Positions 1 to 11,286 of a DNA stretch of 64,000 nucleotides are shown here, piece after piece. Source of the DNA: Actinomucor elegans (lineage: Eukaryota > Mucoromycota > Mucoromycetes > Mucorales > Mucoraceae); the NCBI GenBank assembly GCA_026027325.1, contig JAMSLZ010000005.1:1426001-1490000 (forward strand), written 5' to 3'. Below the pieces are notes generated by a model. That model was given only the letters and a program-made list of their open reading frames with translations, was not told where the DNA came from and did no database searches. Made by a program: the position numbers and the translations under genes. The first letter of the stretch is position 1, and every line of letters begins with the position of its first letter.

Positions 1-1017
1 AAAAGAATATATACCAATTGAGGTTATTTTATTATAAGAAACGTACTTTAAAATAATGGAATGGGTTCGAAACGGACAGATAATATCGATAAATTCAGGT
101 CCTATAGCCAATGTCTATGTTTGATATTAATTTTTTTGAATGCTCATTTATCAATGGAAGGCGATAAAATATTCCTTTAAAAAGTAATTTATTCTTTTTC
201 ATATGCACATCCTTTAGGCATAGAGTCTCCCATGGAAACTCCATTTTTTATGTATCGTTTATATACCAATTCATTCCTTGTATTTGGAAGTATTGTAAAT
301 TTTTGATTTCCATATAAAACAGTTGACTTTTGAACGTAAAGCAGAAATATCAAAAAAATTGTTTAACTATAAGCATTAACTTTCAAGAATGATATAAATC
401 ATGATGTGGTGTTTAGACCAGTAAATCCACAGTGCAGTTTTATTAAATAACTTTATACGTATTTCAACATTTGCATTATGCCCAAACCACAAACCAAACC
501 AAACCAAAAAAAATTTAATTCTAGTCCATATTGATTGAATTTGTAACAGCCAATCATGACCTATTATATCATTTCATAGCCCAGCTTAAAAGACAGCAGT
601 AATAAACCAGCGGGAATTGTAAATTTCAAATACGAGTCCAGCTCTGATGGAGGGAGCCGATGGCAAAGGACTAAAACAATTGAAAAATGCCAACAGTTTA
701 TATCCTTCTCTTTTCCCCTTCACCAAAAGCATCTGGTATGTTTTCAAAGAACTTGAGAGAGACTTGAATCTATTTGATATAACACATGTTCGATGGATGG
801 ATGGATGATTGATTGATACGATAGTGGATGAAAATTTCATGGATGCTCCATAATTTTTTCTTATTGTCAATTCAAATCTCGAGACAATTTTCATAATTGA
901 TTTGAGGAATCGCAACTATTATGTATATCAAATAGAACAACCAACTGTCTCTTTTCAAAACTACTACTGTCTAGTTACTCAACTGTATATTCTTTATAGG
1001 GCGTATTTTAATTTACA
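1..1017. other. Intergenic region upstream of rpl9
   Basis: No gene seen. The stretch is A+T-rich and has no open frame resembling a known family. The last ~80 bases before the rpl9 ATG hold a pyrimidine-rich segment and a TATA-like tatattctttatag, which could be the core promoter; this is inference from position only. Confidence 0.5.
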
Positions 1018-1584
1018 ATGAAGGATATCTACAAGCAAGACGAACTCGCTATCCCTGAAGGTGTCAAGGTCGCCGTCAAGTCCCGTCAAGTTACCGTTGA
1101 AGGTCCTCGTGGTGTCCTCACCAAGAACCTCCGTCACTTGAACATCGAAATCATTGTTAATGCTTCCAAGGTTCGTTTCGTTGTCCACCACGGTCTCCGT
1201 AAGCACGTTGCCTGTATCCGTACCGTCCGCTCTTTGATCAACAACATGATCGTCGGTGTCACCAAGGGTTTCGAATACAAGTTGCGTTATGTTTACGCTC
1301 ATTTCCCTATCAACGTTATCATCAACGATGCTGCTGATGCTGTCGAGATCCGTAACTTCTTGGGTCAAAAGGTTGCCTTCCACGTCAAGATGCGTGAAGG
1401 TGTCACTGTTGCTGCTTCCAAGAACCAAAAGGATGAGCTTACCTTGACCGGTAACTCCCTCGAGAACGTCTCCCAATCTGCTGCTGATATCCAACAATCT
1501 TGTCTCGTCAAGAACAAGGATATCCGTAAGTTCTTGGATGGTATCTACGTTTCCGAACGTAACGTCATGGAGGAATCTGCTTAA
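1018..1584 (+). CDS. rpl9: 60S ribosomal protein L9 (uL6)
   Basis: Intronless 188-residue protein matching eukaryotic ribosomal protein uL6 (L9e) over its whole length. It opens [20 protein letters not shown] and contains the family's duplicated fold, with the segment around [19 protein letters not shown] in the first half and the [20 protein letters not shown] C-terminus. uL6 binds 28S rRNA near the GTPase-associated centre of the large subunit, close to the P-stalk base. Length is normal for the family (about 190). Codon choice is more G+C-rich and biased than in neighbouring genes, as expected for a highly expressed gene. A polyadenylation-like AATAAAATAATATA lies about 65 nt after the stop. 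Confidence 0.97.
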   Translation: MKDIYKQDELAIPEGVKVAVKSRQVTVEGPRGVLTKNLRHLNIEIIVNASKVRFVVHHGLRKHVACIRTVRSLINNMIVGVTKGFEYKLRYVYAHFPINVIINDAADAVEIRNFLGQKVAFHVKMREGVTVAASKNQKDELTLTGNSLENVSQSAADIQQSCLVKNKDIRKFLDGIYVSERNVMEESA

Positions 1585-1943
1585 ATCTCTTTGTGATTTT
1601 GACCACTTATTTTTTTATTTTTTGGTTAATCTAAAAACAATGATCTTGAAATAAAATAATATAATACAAAACAATATTGAAGAGGAGTTGGGGATCATTG
1701 GAATGGATAACTCAATGGAAAATATGACACAAATGGTAGGAAAGTATACGTTGATAAAGTTTTCTTTCTCGGAATCTGCTTTAGTAGATTCCTCTGTTGG
1801 AACTGGTTTTATCTCTAATTTGAATAGAGTTTTTGCTTTGGATATAGTGGAATAAGACTGGTGTTACATATACTTTGTAATCGGTTTTCAGTCCATTCTT
1901 ATTCACTGTTGTTTGACATTGCACTTGAAAGTAAAATAAAATC

Positions 1944-2024
1944 TTATTAGATGCTGTAATTAATTCTGAAAATGAATTATTGATCAGATCAATATTGGAT
2001 CACGATCGACAGGAATTTAATGAT
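1944..2024 (+). repeat. Dispersed ~85-bp repeat, copy 1
   Basis: Diverged copy: starts TTATTAGATGC, then AATTCTGA, GATCAGAT, an ATTG-GAT-CACGATCGAC core and a TTTAATGAT end. First of a direct pair with the copy at 2110. Confidence 0.55.
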
Positions 2025-2109
2025 GCTATTATCATCTGAAGTACGTAATTTAATTTTGATCGTTCATCAAATAGTAAATACTTGCATTACCTGTACACTG
2101 GTTAAAGAT

Positions 2110-2200
2110 TCTAATGGATTCACAAACTCATTCTAAGTTGTGATTCCTACTATTCGGACACAATATTGAACCAAGATCGATGAAGAGATCTAGTAATGAT
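2110..2200 (+). repeat. Dispersed ~85-bp repeat, copy 2
   Basis: Carries ACTCATTCTAAG, then CTACTATTCGGA, ATATTGAACCAAGATCGAT and the well-kept end GAGATCTAGTAATG. Lies about 165 bp downstream of copy 1 in the same orientation. Confidence 0.65.
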
Positions 2201-2278
2201 TCTATTTGGCCTATATGAATTGTATATTCTTCTTACAGCTATACATTAAATAAAACATATCAGACAAACAATAGTTTC

Positions 2279-2356
2279 GTTAGATGTGGCACTACAGTGT
2301 AAACATGGCTCAGTCATTAGATGCGACATTAATCATAATCTGTCGACTAATGTCGC
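2279..2356 (+). repeat. Dispersed ~85-bp repeat, copy 3, with inverted repeat
   Basis: Starts TTAGATG and keeps ATTAGATGCGACATTAA. Its second half forms a perfect 9-bp inverted repeat, GCGACATTA at 2323-2331 against TAATGTCGC at 2348-2356, which other copies lack. Confidence 0.5.
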
Positions 2357-2699
2357 GATATTAATTTCTTTTTTCGCTATAATTTTTCAAGCTAAGCATG
2401 GTATTAATAAACTTTAAAACGACATAAAATATAAATTAAAGTATTTAGTAAAGGCAAGGATGTTATAGGTGAGTATGTGTCCCATTTTTTGTCTTCGCTA
2501 CGTCGATGCTCGTATTCAGAGCTACAATCGTCGGCAATAAGTGAAATCACACCTGATCTTTCAGATATTTCTCTATCTTCTCATAACATGACGTGTAGTA
2601 TCACTTAATAATAGATATTATAGATAATATCCCCAAGGAGCTCAAAGAACTTTTAGATTTTGAAAATATATATATATTATTATTATTAATCTATGTGAG

Positions 2700-3340
2700 C
2701 ATACTCAGTGCTCAAAATCAATGGTCACTAAAGTCATAAACCGTTGGAAGGGAAGAGGATCCGTGATAAACAAGGTCAGACCGGAAAACCTGAAAAGTTG
2801 TCTGGCATTTCTAAGTGAGTTTTGCATAGGAACTTGTGAAAAAAAATTCTCAAATTATACAGCCATTTTATTCACATTTGAAAAGTGCTGGCATTAGTGT
2901 TAACAGAAAAACATTTGGCTCGCATACCAGCACAATAGACTTTTGTTCATTTACTCCTATTTAGAAACCTAGTATGGGACCTCATCACAAATAAAAGAGA
3001 TTACGATGATGTCTTGACAAAATGAATTGGACCAAAAACCAATGGGAAATAATGATCTGGTCCGATGATTTGGAATTCATGGTAGCAGATAATGATGCTG
3101 GCGCCAGATATATAAGAATGAAAAAAGAAATGCTTGTAGATAAATATACTTTATCTACGCATAAGTTTGGTTAAAGGGTCTGTGATGCTTTAGAGTCATT
3201 TTTGAGTTGAGGTTTAGGATCTTTGACTGTATTTAAGGGAAGGTCACAGAAACAAGAAGAATGGTGCAATGGCTCAGAAATACTTTTAATGATCCTCCAA
3301 ACCTTGAATGAGATTTCATATGCTCGACTTAAGTAAAACT
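2700..3340 (+). pseudogene. Decayed Tc1/mariner transposase
   Basis: Translating the three + frames gives successive fragments of a Tc1-family transposase broken by stops and frame changes. They are a helix-turn-helix part (NRWKGRGSVINKVRP near 2740), a linker (AGISVNRKTFGSHT near 2890), and the DDE strand (NWTKNQWEIMIWSDDLEF near 3020-3075) corresponding to the family pattern W..V.WSDE..F. It is followed by KGSVML near 3175, matching the GGGSVMVWG block. No continuous frame remains, so this is a non-functional relic. Terminal repeats were not located. Confidence 0.65.
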
Positions 3341-4920
3341 TTAAAGTTTACAAGAAACCAAACCACAAACATATTGATGATGAGTATGTTAAGCCTGAAT
3401 AAATTAGCAAAGAACTCATCACCGATCTCAAACAGTGGAGGGTAACGCATACCCATTTGTTAATGCAATTTATAAGGCCACAGAAACAACATGATTGCAA
3501 GAAAATTCAAGTACTGAGATATATGAACAACCCACCAATAGCTCAATATAGTAACGATAGAACTATCTTTAACACATCAGCAGATAGGAACATCTTTTTC
3601 AACACTATTCAATAAGTTAAAAAACTTGTAGCTTGTGGATGCGGTTCAGCCAAATTTCAAGGATAATAAATTAAGGAAGTAGCCCTCAAACGGCCTACTA
3701 GTGTTAGTCATCTAGAATCGTCAACAATGGTTGATGGAAAGTTGGAAGATTCTTTTGTTGTCAGTTTTGCTGAGCATATTTTCAAAGCTTAATTTGAATA
3801 AAAACTCATCCAAGGAACCTTCAGGAACCAAAGAGGAAGCTATAATAACAATGGGTGCCGTAGATCCCAAGAAAATTAGCGTAGGTCCTGACGAGATCAG
3901 TCTTTTTATGGCTGAAGAAAAGAAGATGCGTCTTTTTCTTCCAACAAGAAAGCATCATCTTCACAATAACAACAGACAAGAGAGAACCTTTAATTCAACA
4001 ACTCAACAATCTACGCAACAATAAATACTATAACCATAACAATAAATCAAACAATTACACAATCAGCAATTAAAAAATTACACAACCATAATCAACAGTA
4101 CTACAGTATCTCGAAGGATGCATATCTCCCGATGGTTAGCTGACGCAGTTTTGTTATATTAGGGTCTGCATTTACTTAACAATTTGTAAAACTATTACAA
4201 AATTAAGAGTTCTGATTAAATTTCAATTTTAAGAGAGGAGAGCGTACACACTTTTTCTTCTCTTATAAATCTATTCTAAATTATTTTGGACATAGTAATA
4301 GTAATTGTACATACAAGTTACAGTAGTATCGATTAAAAAATCTCTGCTGAGATTTCAAATAAGATTACAGTTTTTGAAAAAGTACTTGTCAATTCTAACA
4401 AATCTCTAAGATTTCCTTTTAAAGCTCTTCGTTATTCAGGAACCCAACAAGTGATATCCAATTTTGGACTGTCAAAGCTTAAATTAATATGTCCAATACC
4501 AGCACTTCAAAGTGAAGGAAGTGCTGGCATTGAGCGTATTTACCGAAAAAGACGGCAATATCTGTAAAGTAGATATAAAAGATACGACGCATATACAGTG
4601 GTACACATTCATCTCTTTCTTGAAAGAATTTCATATTCTAAAACCAAGGTAAAATATACCAAAATCACATCATACATATATAATTAATAACATCAGTATA
4701 AGCGGCTATAAAAATGCATGAATGCTAATAGCAGCGAATTTCATTAATAACGGTAATGCCTACATTTGAAAATAATAATAATAAAAAAGATGTTTCACTT
4801 GAGCAAATACAATCTAGTGTTTCCAGAGTTGCGTATCTTCTTATATCATATGGAATGCGCATAGTTTACTGCTGATTATGGACAAGTGTAATATATGGGT
4901 CGTACTTCAAGTAAAGGCTA

Positions 4921-5005
4921 TTATGATAGACTTGATAGCCCAACATGAGTATACACCATTATTCAAATGTGACATTTAACCGGGATCGATTGAAAGATCT
5001 ATGAG
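4921..5005 (+). repeat. Dispersed ~85-bp repeat, copy 4
   Basis: Keeps the 3' half well: ATTCAAATGTGACATTTAAC, CGGGATCGAT and AAAGATCTATGAG. The 5' half is poorly kept. Forms a direct pair with the copy at 5150. Confidence 0.6.
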
Positions 5006-5149
5006 GTATTTTTTTAACTTAAATAAAATGAATGTAGTTTATCTACATGACATCGAACCCTGGTTGCGATTCTCTGGACTTAAAGCCTAAAAAAAAGTAA
5101 TTTATCGCCAATTGCTAGGTATTATAATATTAAATCAAATAAATTACTC

Positions 5150-5232
5150 TAATAAATATAGTAGTTAATTCTGAATGTTTTAAACTAATTAGATGGGATA
5201 TTAGACTGTGATTCTCTGAGGAATCTAGGAAT
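5150..5232 (+). repeat. Dispersed ~85-bp repeat, copy 5
   Basis: Matches over nearly the full unit: TAGTAGTTAATTCTGAATG, ACTAATTAGATGGGATATTA, GACTGTGATTCTCTGA and GGAATCTAGGAAT. Confidence 0.6.
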
Positions 5233-5690
5233 AGATGCTGTTTACTGGTGAAAGTAATTATCTGTCGGACAGTGGAATTGTTCTGTGGTACTGGCTCCTC
5301 GACAAAAACCCTTGAGACTAAGAGTCATACCTAAGTTAGCACTGAACTAGGACATGACTTGAAATCCGGGAAATATATTAAAACAAAGGTATTATTTTGG
5401 ATGAATTGCTTTTCCATCGCTATCTAATAAACTCTCAAAAATGAGCAAACAACTCCGATTATATACAGTTTATACTCTCGAACAGGCGCTTTATTTTTAT
5501 GGTCTGACAAAACTTCATATCTTAAAAGAGAATATAGATCTATGTAAATGCTACTAAAACAATAATATTTGAATGCCAACTCATCGTCTTTTATGACCAT
5601 GACTATAATTTTAAGCAGTACAATTTTCAAACCTAAGCTTCCAAAATTTCAGTTTACCATCAAGAAAAATCTGTACAACGCGTAAAATCT

Positions 5691-5765
5691 CGGTCTATCT
5701 TCTCAGTCAAATATCGCATTTGATGAGCGTATCAATTCAGAATGAGCCATTGTGCTTAGTCAAAA
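5691..5765 (-). repeat. Dispersed ~85-bp repeat, copy 6
   Basis: Read on the minus strand: ATGGCTCATTCTGAATTGAT, then CATCAAATGCGATATTTGAC. Confidence 0.6.
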
Positions 5766-6837
5766 CTCCATTGTAAAGAATGCCTTGTTTATATTAGTTG
5801 GTTTATAACCCTCATTTATGAACTGACAGAATTTTCTGTTTCGTCTAATTAATAAGCCTCCAATTTCTTGATTTGGTGACACCGATACAATGGAAATAAG
5901 CTACCAAACAAAAAAATATCACTAAATCAAGAACTTTATTGTAACAAAACTTCCGTGCGTGTCCAGAAATAAGAAACTTTAGAAATCCAATACCAGTCCC
6001 AGATGAGTCAGCTATAGATGTCAGCTAGATATTACGATGGTCGATGACGATATGTAGGTTTTTCAGTAAAAACAATGATCCACTAGGTAAGACAATAATC
6101 TTTGTTTTGAAGCTTACTAGGTCATGTTTGTTTGAATATTTCCAAGATACGCGTTCTTTTTGTTTATTTTTAATGTATCAGCGCGATCAAAGATGATGAA
6201 ATCTCACTAGTGATAATTATTCTATCAAATAAGAAGCCTTTAAATCTTTTTAGGCCTTTTTGAGACTATGTGATTCGAGAATCTCAAGAAAGGCCCTCCT
6301 AGATGCGTTTCTTTTGTCATACATCTAGCAGGTTCTAGTCTTTTTATTATTATTACGTATCTTTCCCGGCTCATTTCCCACCAGCTGAAAAAAGACCTAT
6401 ATATGGAAAAAATAAGTTGGCTTGAGAGGACGAGTTGCGCTATATCCAAAAGCAAATAAACGTCCGAGTCGAATCAGATAAGCGCATCGGCAATTGAATT
6501 AACATGAGACAAATTTTATTGGATAATATTCGCTTGGATTATCAATACACTGTCTCCGATCAAAGTTCCTTTTTGAGGCTTTTATCTTCCAAGGACTTGT
6601 GTAAATTTTTTTTTTTCTTTAATATAAAGCTGGGCATTTTGGTTTCAAATTTCTCTTTCTTCCTCTATAATATCACGCTATTCAATCATATATACTGTAT
6701 AATCGCTTCCGAGCTATTCCTCTACCCCCTTTTTATTTCCTTATATCTACTGTTATAAGACTCTCTTCCTCTCACAATTTCTCTTTCAAAAATCACCATT
6801 GTATTTTAAATCAAGAACCCATTTTTTTTTATCAAAA

Positions 6838-8124
6838 ATGGTTCATTTATCAAATCTCTTTCATTTACCTCAACAGCGTCCTCAGAGCAAAGCGAGTAGT
6901 CGAAACTATTCTGCGCAAAGCAGCCGCAGAAACTCTAGGGATTCATCTTTTACTTCATCAACTGACACTACGTTTGAAGAAGGCAAAAATTGGCTCTTTA
7001 AGCAACTTCATATCTATCAACAATCTCAGCAGTCAAAATCTGATCTGAACAAATGTAAATATACCCAAGATGATCATAGCAATGCTACTTCTTCGGCGCA
7101 ATTATCTCCATCGCCTTCGCGAAATACACTTGTCACCATGAGGAGCAACGATTCAATCAATGCCAATTCATCAACAGCGGGAACAAGCAAGCTTCATCGA
7201 TTAAACACAGCCAATCTCCGAGAGTACGGCGAATGCTACAAGCGTCTCGGTAAAGGCTCTACTGCTGTCATTTCCGTCTGCCGTAGCAAAACCAATACCA
7301 TCACTGCAGGCGGCAAACCAGGCAAATGCTCCAAACTCTATGCCATCAAGCAATTCCGAAAGCGCAACAAAACCGAGACTGAGAAAGAATATATGAAAAA
7401 ACTTACAAGTGAATTCTGCATATCATCTACTTTCCGACATACGAATGTGGTAGAAACGATTGATTTGGTGCTTGATGATCAAAACCGATACTGCACTGTG
7501 ATGGAATACTGTCCTGGTGGTGATTTGTTCTCTGTAATTATGTCTGAACATATGACAGAGATTGAAATGGCTTGCTGCTTCAAGCAAATGATGCAAGGTT
7601 TAGCCTACCTTCACTCTGTAGGCGTAGCACATCGCGATATTAAGCCAGAAAACCTGCTATTGACACTGGACGGTAAATTGAAAATCACTGATTTTGGTGT
7701 CTCCGATGTCTTCCGTTGTGCTTGGGAAAAGACAGGCCACAAGAGCCATGGCTTGGTAGGCTCTGAGCCTTACATTGCGCCTGAAGCCTTTGACAAGTTC
7801 CATAACTACTGGGGTGCAAATGCGGACATTTGGTCTGCCGGTATTGTCCTGTATTCCATGTGGCGAGGTGGACACGCTTGGATTAGAGCAGATAAGCAGA
7901 CTGATCGTGAGTTTCGCAACTATCTTCGTCACTATCCTTCGCGGTCCTTTCCCAATTTTAAAAAACTACCTGATCCTATCCGTGATTTACTATATCAAAT
8001 GCTGGATCCTAACCCGGAAACACGTATCACTGCCGAACAAGTCTTGCAGAACGAATGGATCAAATCTATTTTAGTTTGCGAAAAGGGCGTTGATGCGAAG
8101 AATCGAGATCATCGACATACCTAA
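6838..8124 (+). CDS. Ser/Thr protein kinase, Hal4/Sat4 (NPR/HAL5) type
   Basis: Intronless 428-residue kinase. The ATG at 6838 is chosen because the frame extends upstream only through non-ATG codons. Residues ~1-130 are Ser/Asn/Gln-rich and disordered. The kinase domain (~130-415) has a glycine loop GKGSTAV, Lys in YAIKQF, HRDIKPENLL (catalytic Asp), DFGVSD, and GSEPYIAPEAF with a following D-x-W-S-A-G-I block. The long basic insert after the glycine loop and the WGANADIWSAGIVLYSMWRG motif are typical of fungal Sat4/Hal4 and Hal5 kinases. Those kinases stabilise plasma-membrane nutrient and K+ transporters in yeast. That function here is inferred from family. It converges on the ZZZ3-like gene, 155 bp downstream. 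Confidence 0.85.
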   Translation: MVHLSNLFHLPQQRPQSKASSRNYSAQSSRRNSRDSSFTSSTDTTFEEGKNWLFKQLHIYQQSQQSKSDLNKCKYTQDDHSNATSSAQLSPSPSRNTLVTMRSNDSINANSSTAGTSKLHRLNTANLREYGECYKRLGKGSTAVISVCRSKTNTITAGGKPGKCSKLYAIKQFRKRNKTETEKEYMKKLTSEFCISSTFRHTNVVETIDLVLDDQNRYCTVMEYCPGGDLFSVIMSEHMTEIEMACCFKQMMQGLAYLHSVGVAHRDIKPENLLLTLDGKLKITDFGVSDVFRCAWEKTGHKSHGLVGSEPYIAPEAFDKFHNYWGANADIWSAGIVLYSMWRGGHAWIRADKQTDREFRNYLRHYPSRSFPNFKKLPDPIRDLLYQMLDPNPETRITAEQVLQNEWIKSILVCEKGVDAKNRDHRHT

Positions 8125-8279
8125 TTCTCTATTTCATATATACATACACATGCATTCATACTACTATTACTATCTAATTATACACTGTAAATACCCCTTC
8201 TCTCCAGTACAATCATTTTCTCCATTAAAAAAAAAACATTCATCCTTTGTAATAATAATATACATGTTTTATTCTAGTT

Positions 8280-9402
8280 TTAAAAACCCAAATAGCTATA
8301 TTCACCTAAATGTTCAGGCGATTTATAATCATTATCTGCATAATAAGGGAAAGGATTCGCTGTACGAACTGCCTCAAAAGTATGGTCAATCGTATGATGG
8401 TCTAGATCACAAAAGTTAGTAAGCTAGTTCGATGGATTTGAAAGATAGAATATTCTAACATTACCATTCACAAAAGTACCCTTTTCCATACATGTACCAC
8501 ATAGATCCACTTCTTCACTTACATCACAAACTGTACACTTGTAAAGAACACCTACAATAGGCTCAGTACCGCAGCCATCACACTAATAAATTGTATAAGT
8601 AAAGATGATGTAAATAAAAACGAGATACATTACAGCAAATCCTTCATGAATGACTAGATCACTAGCTTCTGTTGTACCATTTGTCTGTCAAAATAGAACC
8701 TTATTTAGTATGACTGTCAAAATCAAACTAATCGTTTTGCTTACATTGACGGTCCTCATCATTTCTTTGATATTAGAATCTTCTTCATCGTCCGACATGA
8801 ATACAGCCGGAGGCCCTTGGGACATGGCATAATGAGCACCTGATATTCTCGTATTAGTTAATCCACCTGATACTACGCTATTATAACCTGCACCCGATGT
8901 TCTTGCGACTGGAGGTGCAGAGGGTTTTGTCACTCGACCAGACTTTGATTTGGCTTTGGGTTTCGATCGAGATTGAGCTGGTGTTCTATCTCCTTTTGGC
9001 ATACAAGAAGGCTATAAAATGAGAGTCATTATCAGTACCACCGCAAGCCACGGAAAAGTTTTTTAGACTCTTACTGGTATAGTGATACGACCAGGTACAG
9101 GTAAACCCATTTTAGCTAGCTTGATAAAATATTTTTGGACGCGACTAGCCACTTGTCGCGGTGTGCGAGTACCTAAAGCTTTGGATATCTTGTTGAATCT
9201 TTGTGCTTGAATGGGTTCATCAGGAAAAGTGATTAATAACTCTTGTAAACGCTCCTAAATAAAAGTTATATATATCAGCTGCACTGTAAACGCTATCCGT
9301 ATTCCTATTCTTTACCTGCTCTTGATCAGACCAAGGCTGTTTAAAAGTAGGTGTACGTGAAATATCATCCTAGATTATCCCCATTAGTAATCATCATACT
9401 AC

Positions 9403-9438
<36 letters not shown>

Positions 9439-10519
9439 CATACCATTGAACTTGAATCCATTGGACTATATTCATCCGGTGTACGAGGTTCTATTGACTG
9501 AAGTCTCGACAAGACAGGACTAGCCTTTGAATCAGTAAGGACTATAACAAGTCATCCGCCTCATTATTACCTTTCTGTCTCGGACATATCCATTGAGCTT
9601 GCCTGCAAGTCTCTTTCCAAACCAGTTTGTACCATGGAAGTCCGCCGTTTGCCTCTACCTTTTCCAGAGCATGATTTCCCCGCAGTCGTCGGTACCACCA
9701 ACGACCCACTATTAGACATAGTAGCTACGCGGCCTGATTTTGGCGTGGTTTTGGTCGCTACACTTTCTGTATCTTCCTCATCTTCAGAATAGTCTGAAAC
9801 AGAATTAGCACGTGAGGGGATTTGACGCATAGCTTGTGTCGCCTTGGCCAACTCTTGCTGTAGGCTTTTGGCAACTACAGGCGTTGAAGGGTTCGAGTTG
9901 TATTCAGGTGGCATGGTCGTATCCAGTATACTCTATCAAATAGGACATCTGTCAAAACTATATATATCAACATAAATAAATATCATAGTTTACGCAGTAG
10001 GTGGATTTTTTGGTTTGCTGGATAAATTGGCGCGTCAATTCATTAAGCGCAGAGGTCTGTTGCGCAAGACGCGATTCAGGTAGAAATCGATATTTACTCC
10101 AGTCAATATCCGGTACAGCTATAATTTTTTGCAACTTGGGTACTTTGGCTTTTGATTTCTATTATCAACATTAGTATTGTTTGATGCCTATCAATCAAAC
10201 TACTACCTTTCTCAAATCAGCAATGAAAGAATAAGGATCATTCATGGCTTCTGTTTTTAATGTATCAAGTGTTTGAACATCATGGGTCGCTTTGATGAGC
10301 TGACGCTTGAGAATATCCAGTGCTTTTGAAACTGATAAATAACTATATCAAGTTTTTTTTTAGTACTCCTAGGCTGGAAAGACTTTCTCTCTTTTGTGTC
10401 AGCATTTACTCTTCGTTTTTATCAATATTTAATAGATCTATTGAAGGATCTGAGGATTGATCGTTATTGGAAGACTGTTCTAATGGCTGCTGTGAAGGTG
10501 AGGACGTTGTACCAGGCAT
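8280..10519 (-). CDS. ZZZ3-like Myb/SANT and ZZ zinc-finger protein
   Basis: Multi-exon gene beginning MPGTTSSPSQQPLEQ at 10519. Exons deduced: 10519-10410, 10342-10207, 10158-9994, 9932-9603, 9524-9444, then exons carrying the domains, ending at a TAA at 8280-8282. A conserved block before the domains reads KIIAVPDIDWSKYRFLPES. The Myb/SANT domain (~9060-9360) reads QPWSDQEQERLQELL then KALGTRTPRQVASRVQKYFI and GLPVPGRITIP, very close to animal ZZZ3. The C-terminus is a ZZ finger: CDGCGTEPIVGVLYKCTVC, then VDLCGTC, and after a last intron with branch site CTTACTAAC the closing HHTIDHTF. In animals ZZZ3 is a histone-reading subunit of the ATAC acetyltransferase complex; a chromatin role here is inferred. 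One intron (9602-9525) must use a GC donor to keep frame; another carries 32 T. Confidence 0.8.
9406..9437. repeat. Poly(A/T) tract, 32 bp, inside an intron
   Basis: Run of 32 A on the + strand. On the coding (minus) strand it is T32 directly after the donor GTATGC of a ZZZ3-like gene intron. Confidence 0.9.
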
Positions 10520-11286
10520 TTTATTATATTCATGAGTTGAAAACAAATACAATGAGAAATATTCGAAAGAAGGCTTCCCTTCACAATAGGTTGAAGGCTT
10601 GAATTCCTGCTTTTTTTTCTCGGAAGTTGGTTGCTAAGATAAAAACTCCGTTATTGAATTGCCGATATTTGAATATCCGTACACCAATCATACTCGCCTT
10701 TGAATTCAAGAGGGATTTTCGGGAAAAGTTCAAGGTATGTCCTTATGGTAAAATTAGCATTTTTCAAATCACTTACTGTAGATCTAGAAATAATTTTAAG
10801 GACATAGTTTTTAATACCAAACCATTCAACATCTTTGAAATTATGTACTTATATTTGCTTTATATTTTATTATATATAAAACTCGATTTTCTATTGTGAA
10901 GCCGAAATGCCAGAATTGGTGTCAAATTTAAAGATAACTCCTAAATTGTAAATCAAGGGTAATGTATTCCTTACATTTCTCTACGTACGATTTTGTTTTT
11001 GTTTTTATGAACCTAGTTAATATATATTGTATATATGCTTCTGTTGTTCAGCAATCACATTAAAGTAGCAGGATGGGCCTCTAGTACAGAAAAAAAATCC
11101 ATAAAATCAATAGCCGTCAGCCAACCAAGTTTCAGAATAAATTCAAACCTAAACAACGATGGTATAAGCTCTGTGACAGAGATTACACAACAATAGTGTT
11201 CCCTGAAAGACGAGACAAGCGAGGAGCTACACTTTTTCTCATCTAATTTTTAAAAGACCTTGGCGTTTTTTTACTAGAAAACAAAC
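10520..11286. other. Intergenic between two divergent genes
   Basis: Shared upstream region of the ZZZ3-like gene (-) and the AP-3 mu gene (+). A+T-rich; a 90-codon frame at 10627-10899 has no recognisable similarity and is judged spurious. Confidence 0.5.

Larger units (their letters stand above)
1585..2699. other. Intergenic, repeat-bearing
   Basis: No gene. After the rpl9 3' UTR this stretch holds three diverged copies of the ~85-bp dispersed repeat family (entries at 1944, 2110 and 2279) and otherwise A+T-rich sequence. Confidence 0.5.
3341..6837. other. Gene-poor region with repeats
   Basis: No recognisable gene. A 97-codon frame at 3731-4024, rich in Asn, Gln and Lys at its end, has no recognised similarity and weak coding character. 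Three dispersed-repeat copies lie at 4921, 5150 and 5691. A segment near 4518 (AGTGCTGGCATT) repeats one at 2885 in the transposase relic, so more transposon debris is likely. The last ~150 bases are pyrimidine-rich and form the 5' leader of the kinase gene. Confidence 0.45.

Noticed and set aside
61..80. tRNA-like GGTTCGAAAC box
   Set aside because: No matching acceptor stem or anticodon arm could be drawn around it. No tRNA, rRNA or CRISPR array was recognised anywhere in the window.
994..1497. 167-codon frame antisense to rpl9
   Set aside because: Mirror of a highly biased ribosomal gene; acidic composition results from the antisense of Lys/Val-rich codons.
6504..6758. 84-codon Phe/Leu-rich frame before the kinase
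   Set aside because: Low-complexity pyrimidine-rich leader sequence; no family resemblance.
9567..9602. GT donor at 9570 for the fourth intron of the ZZZ3-like gene
   Set aside because: It puts the next exon out of frame with an immediate stop; the GC donor at 9602 keeps frame.
10396..10899. Two + frames of 68 and 90 codons
   Set aside because: The first is antisense to exon 1 of the ZZZ3-like gene; the second is A+T-rich intergenic sequence without similarity.
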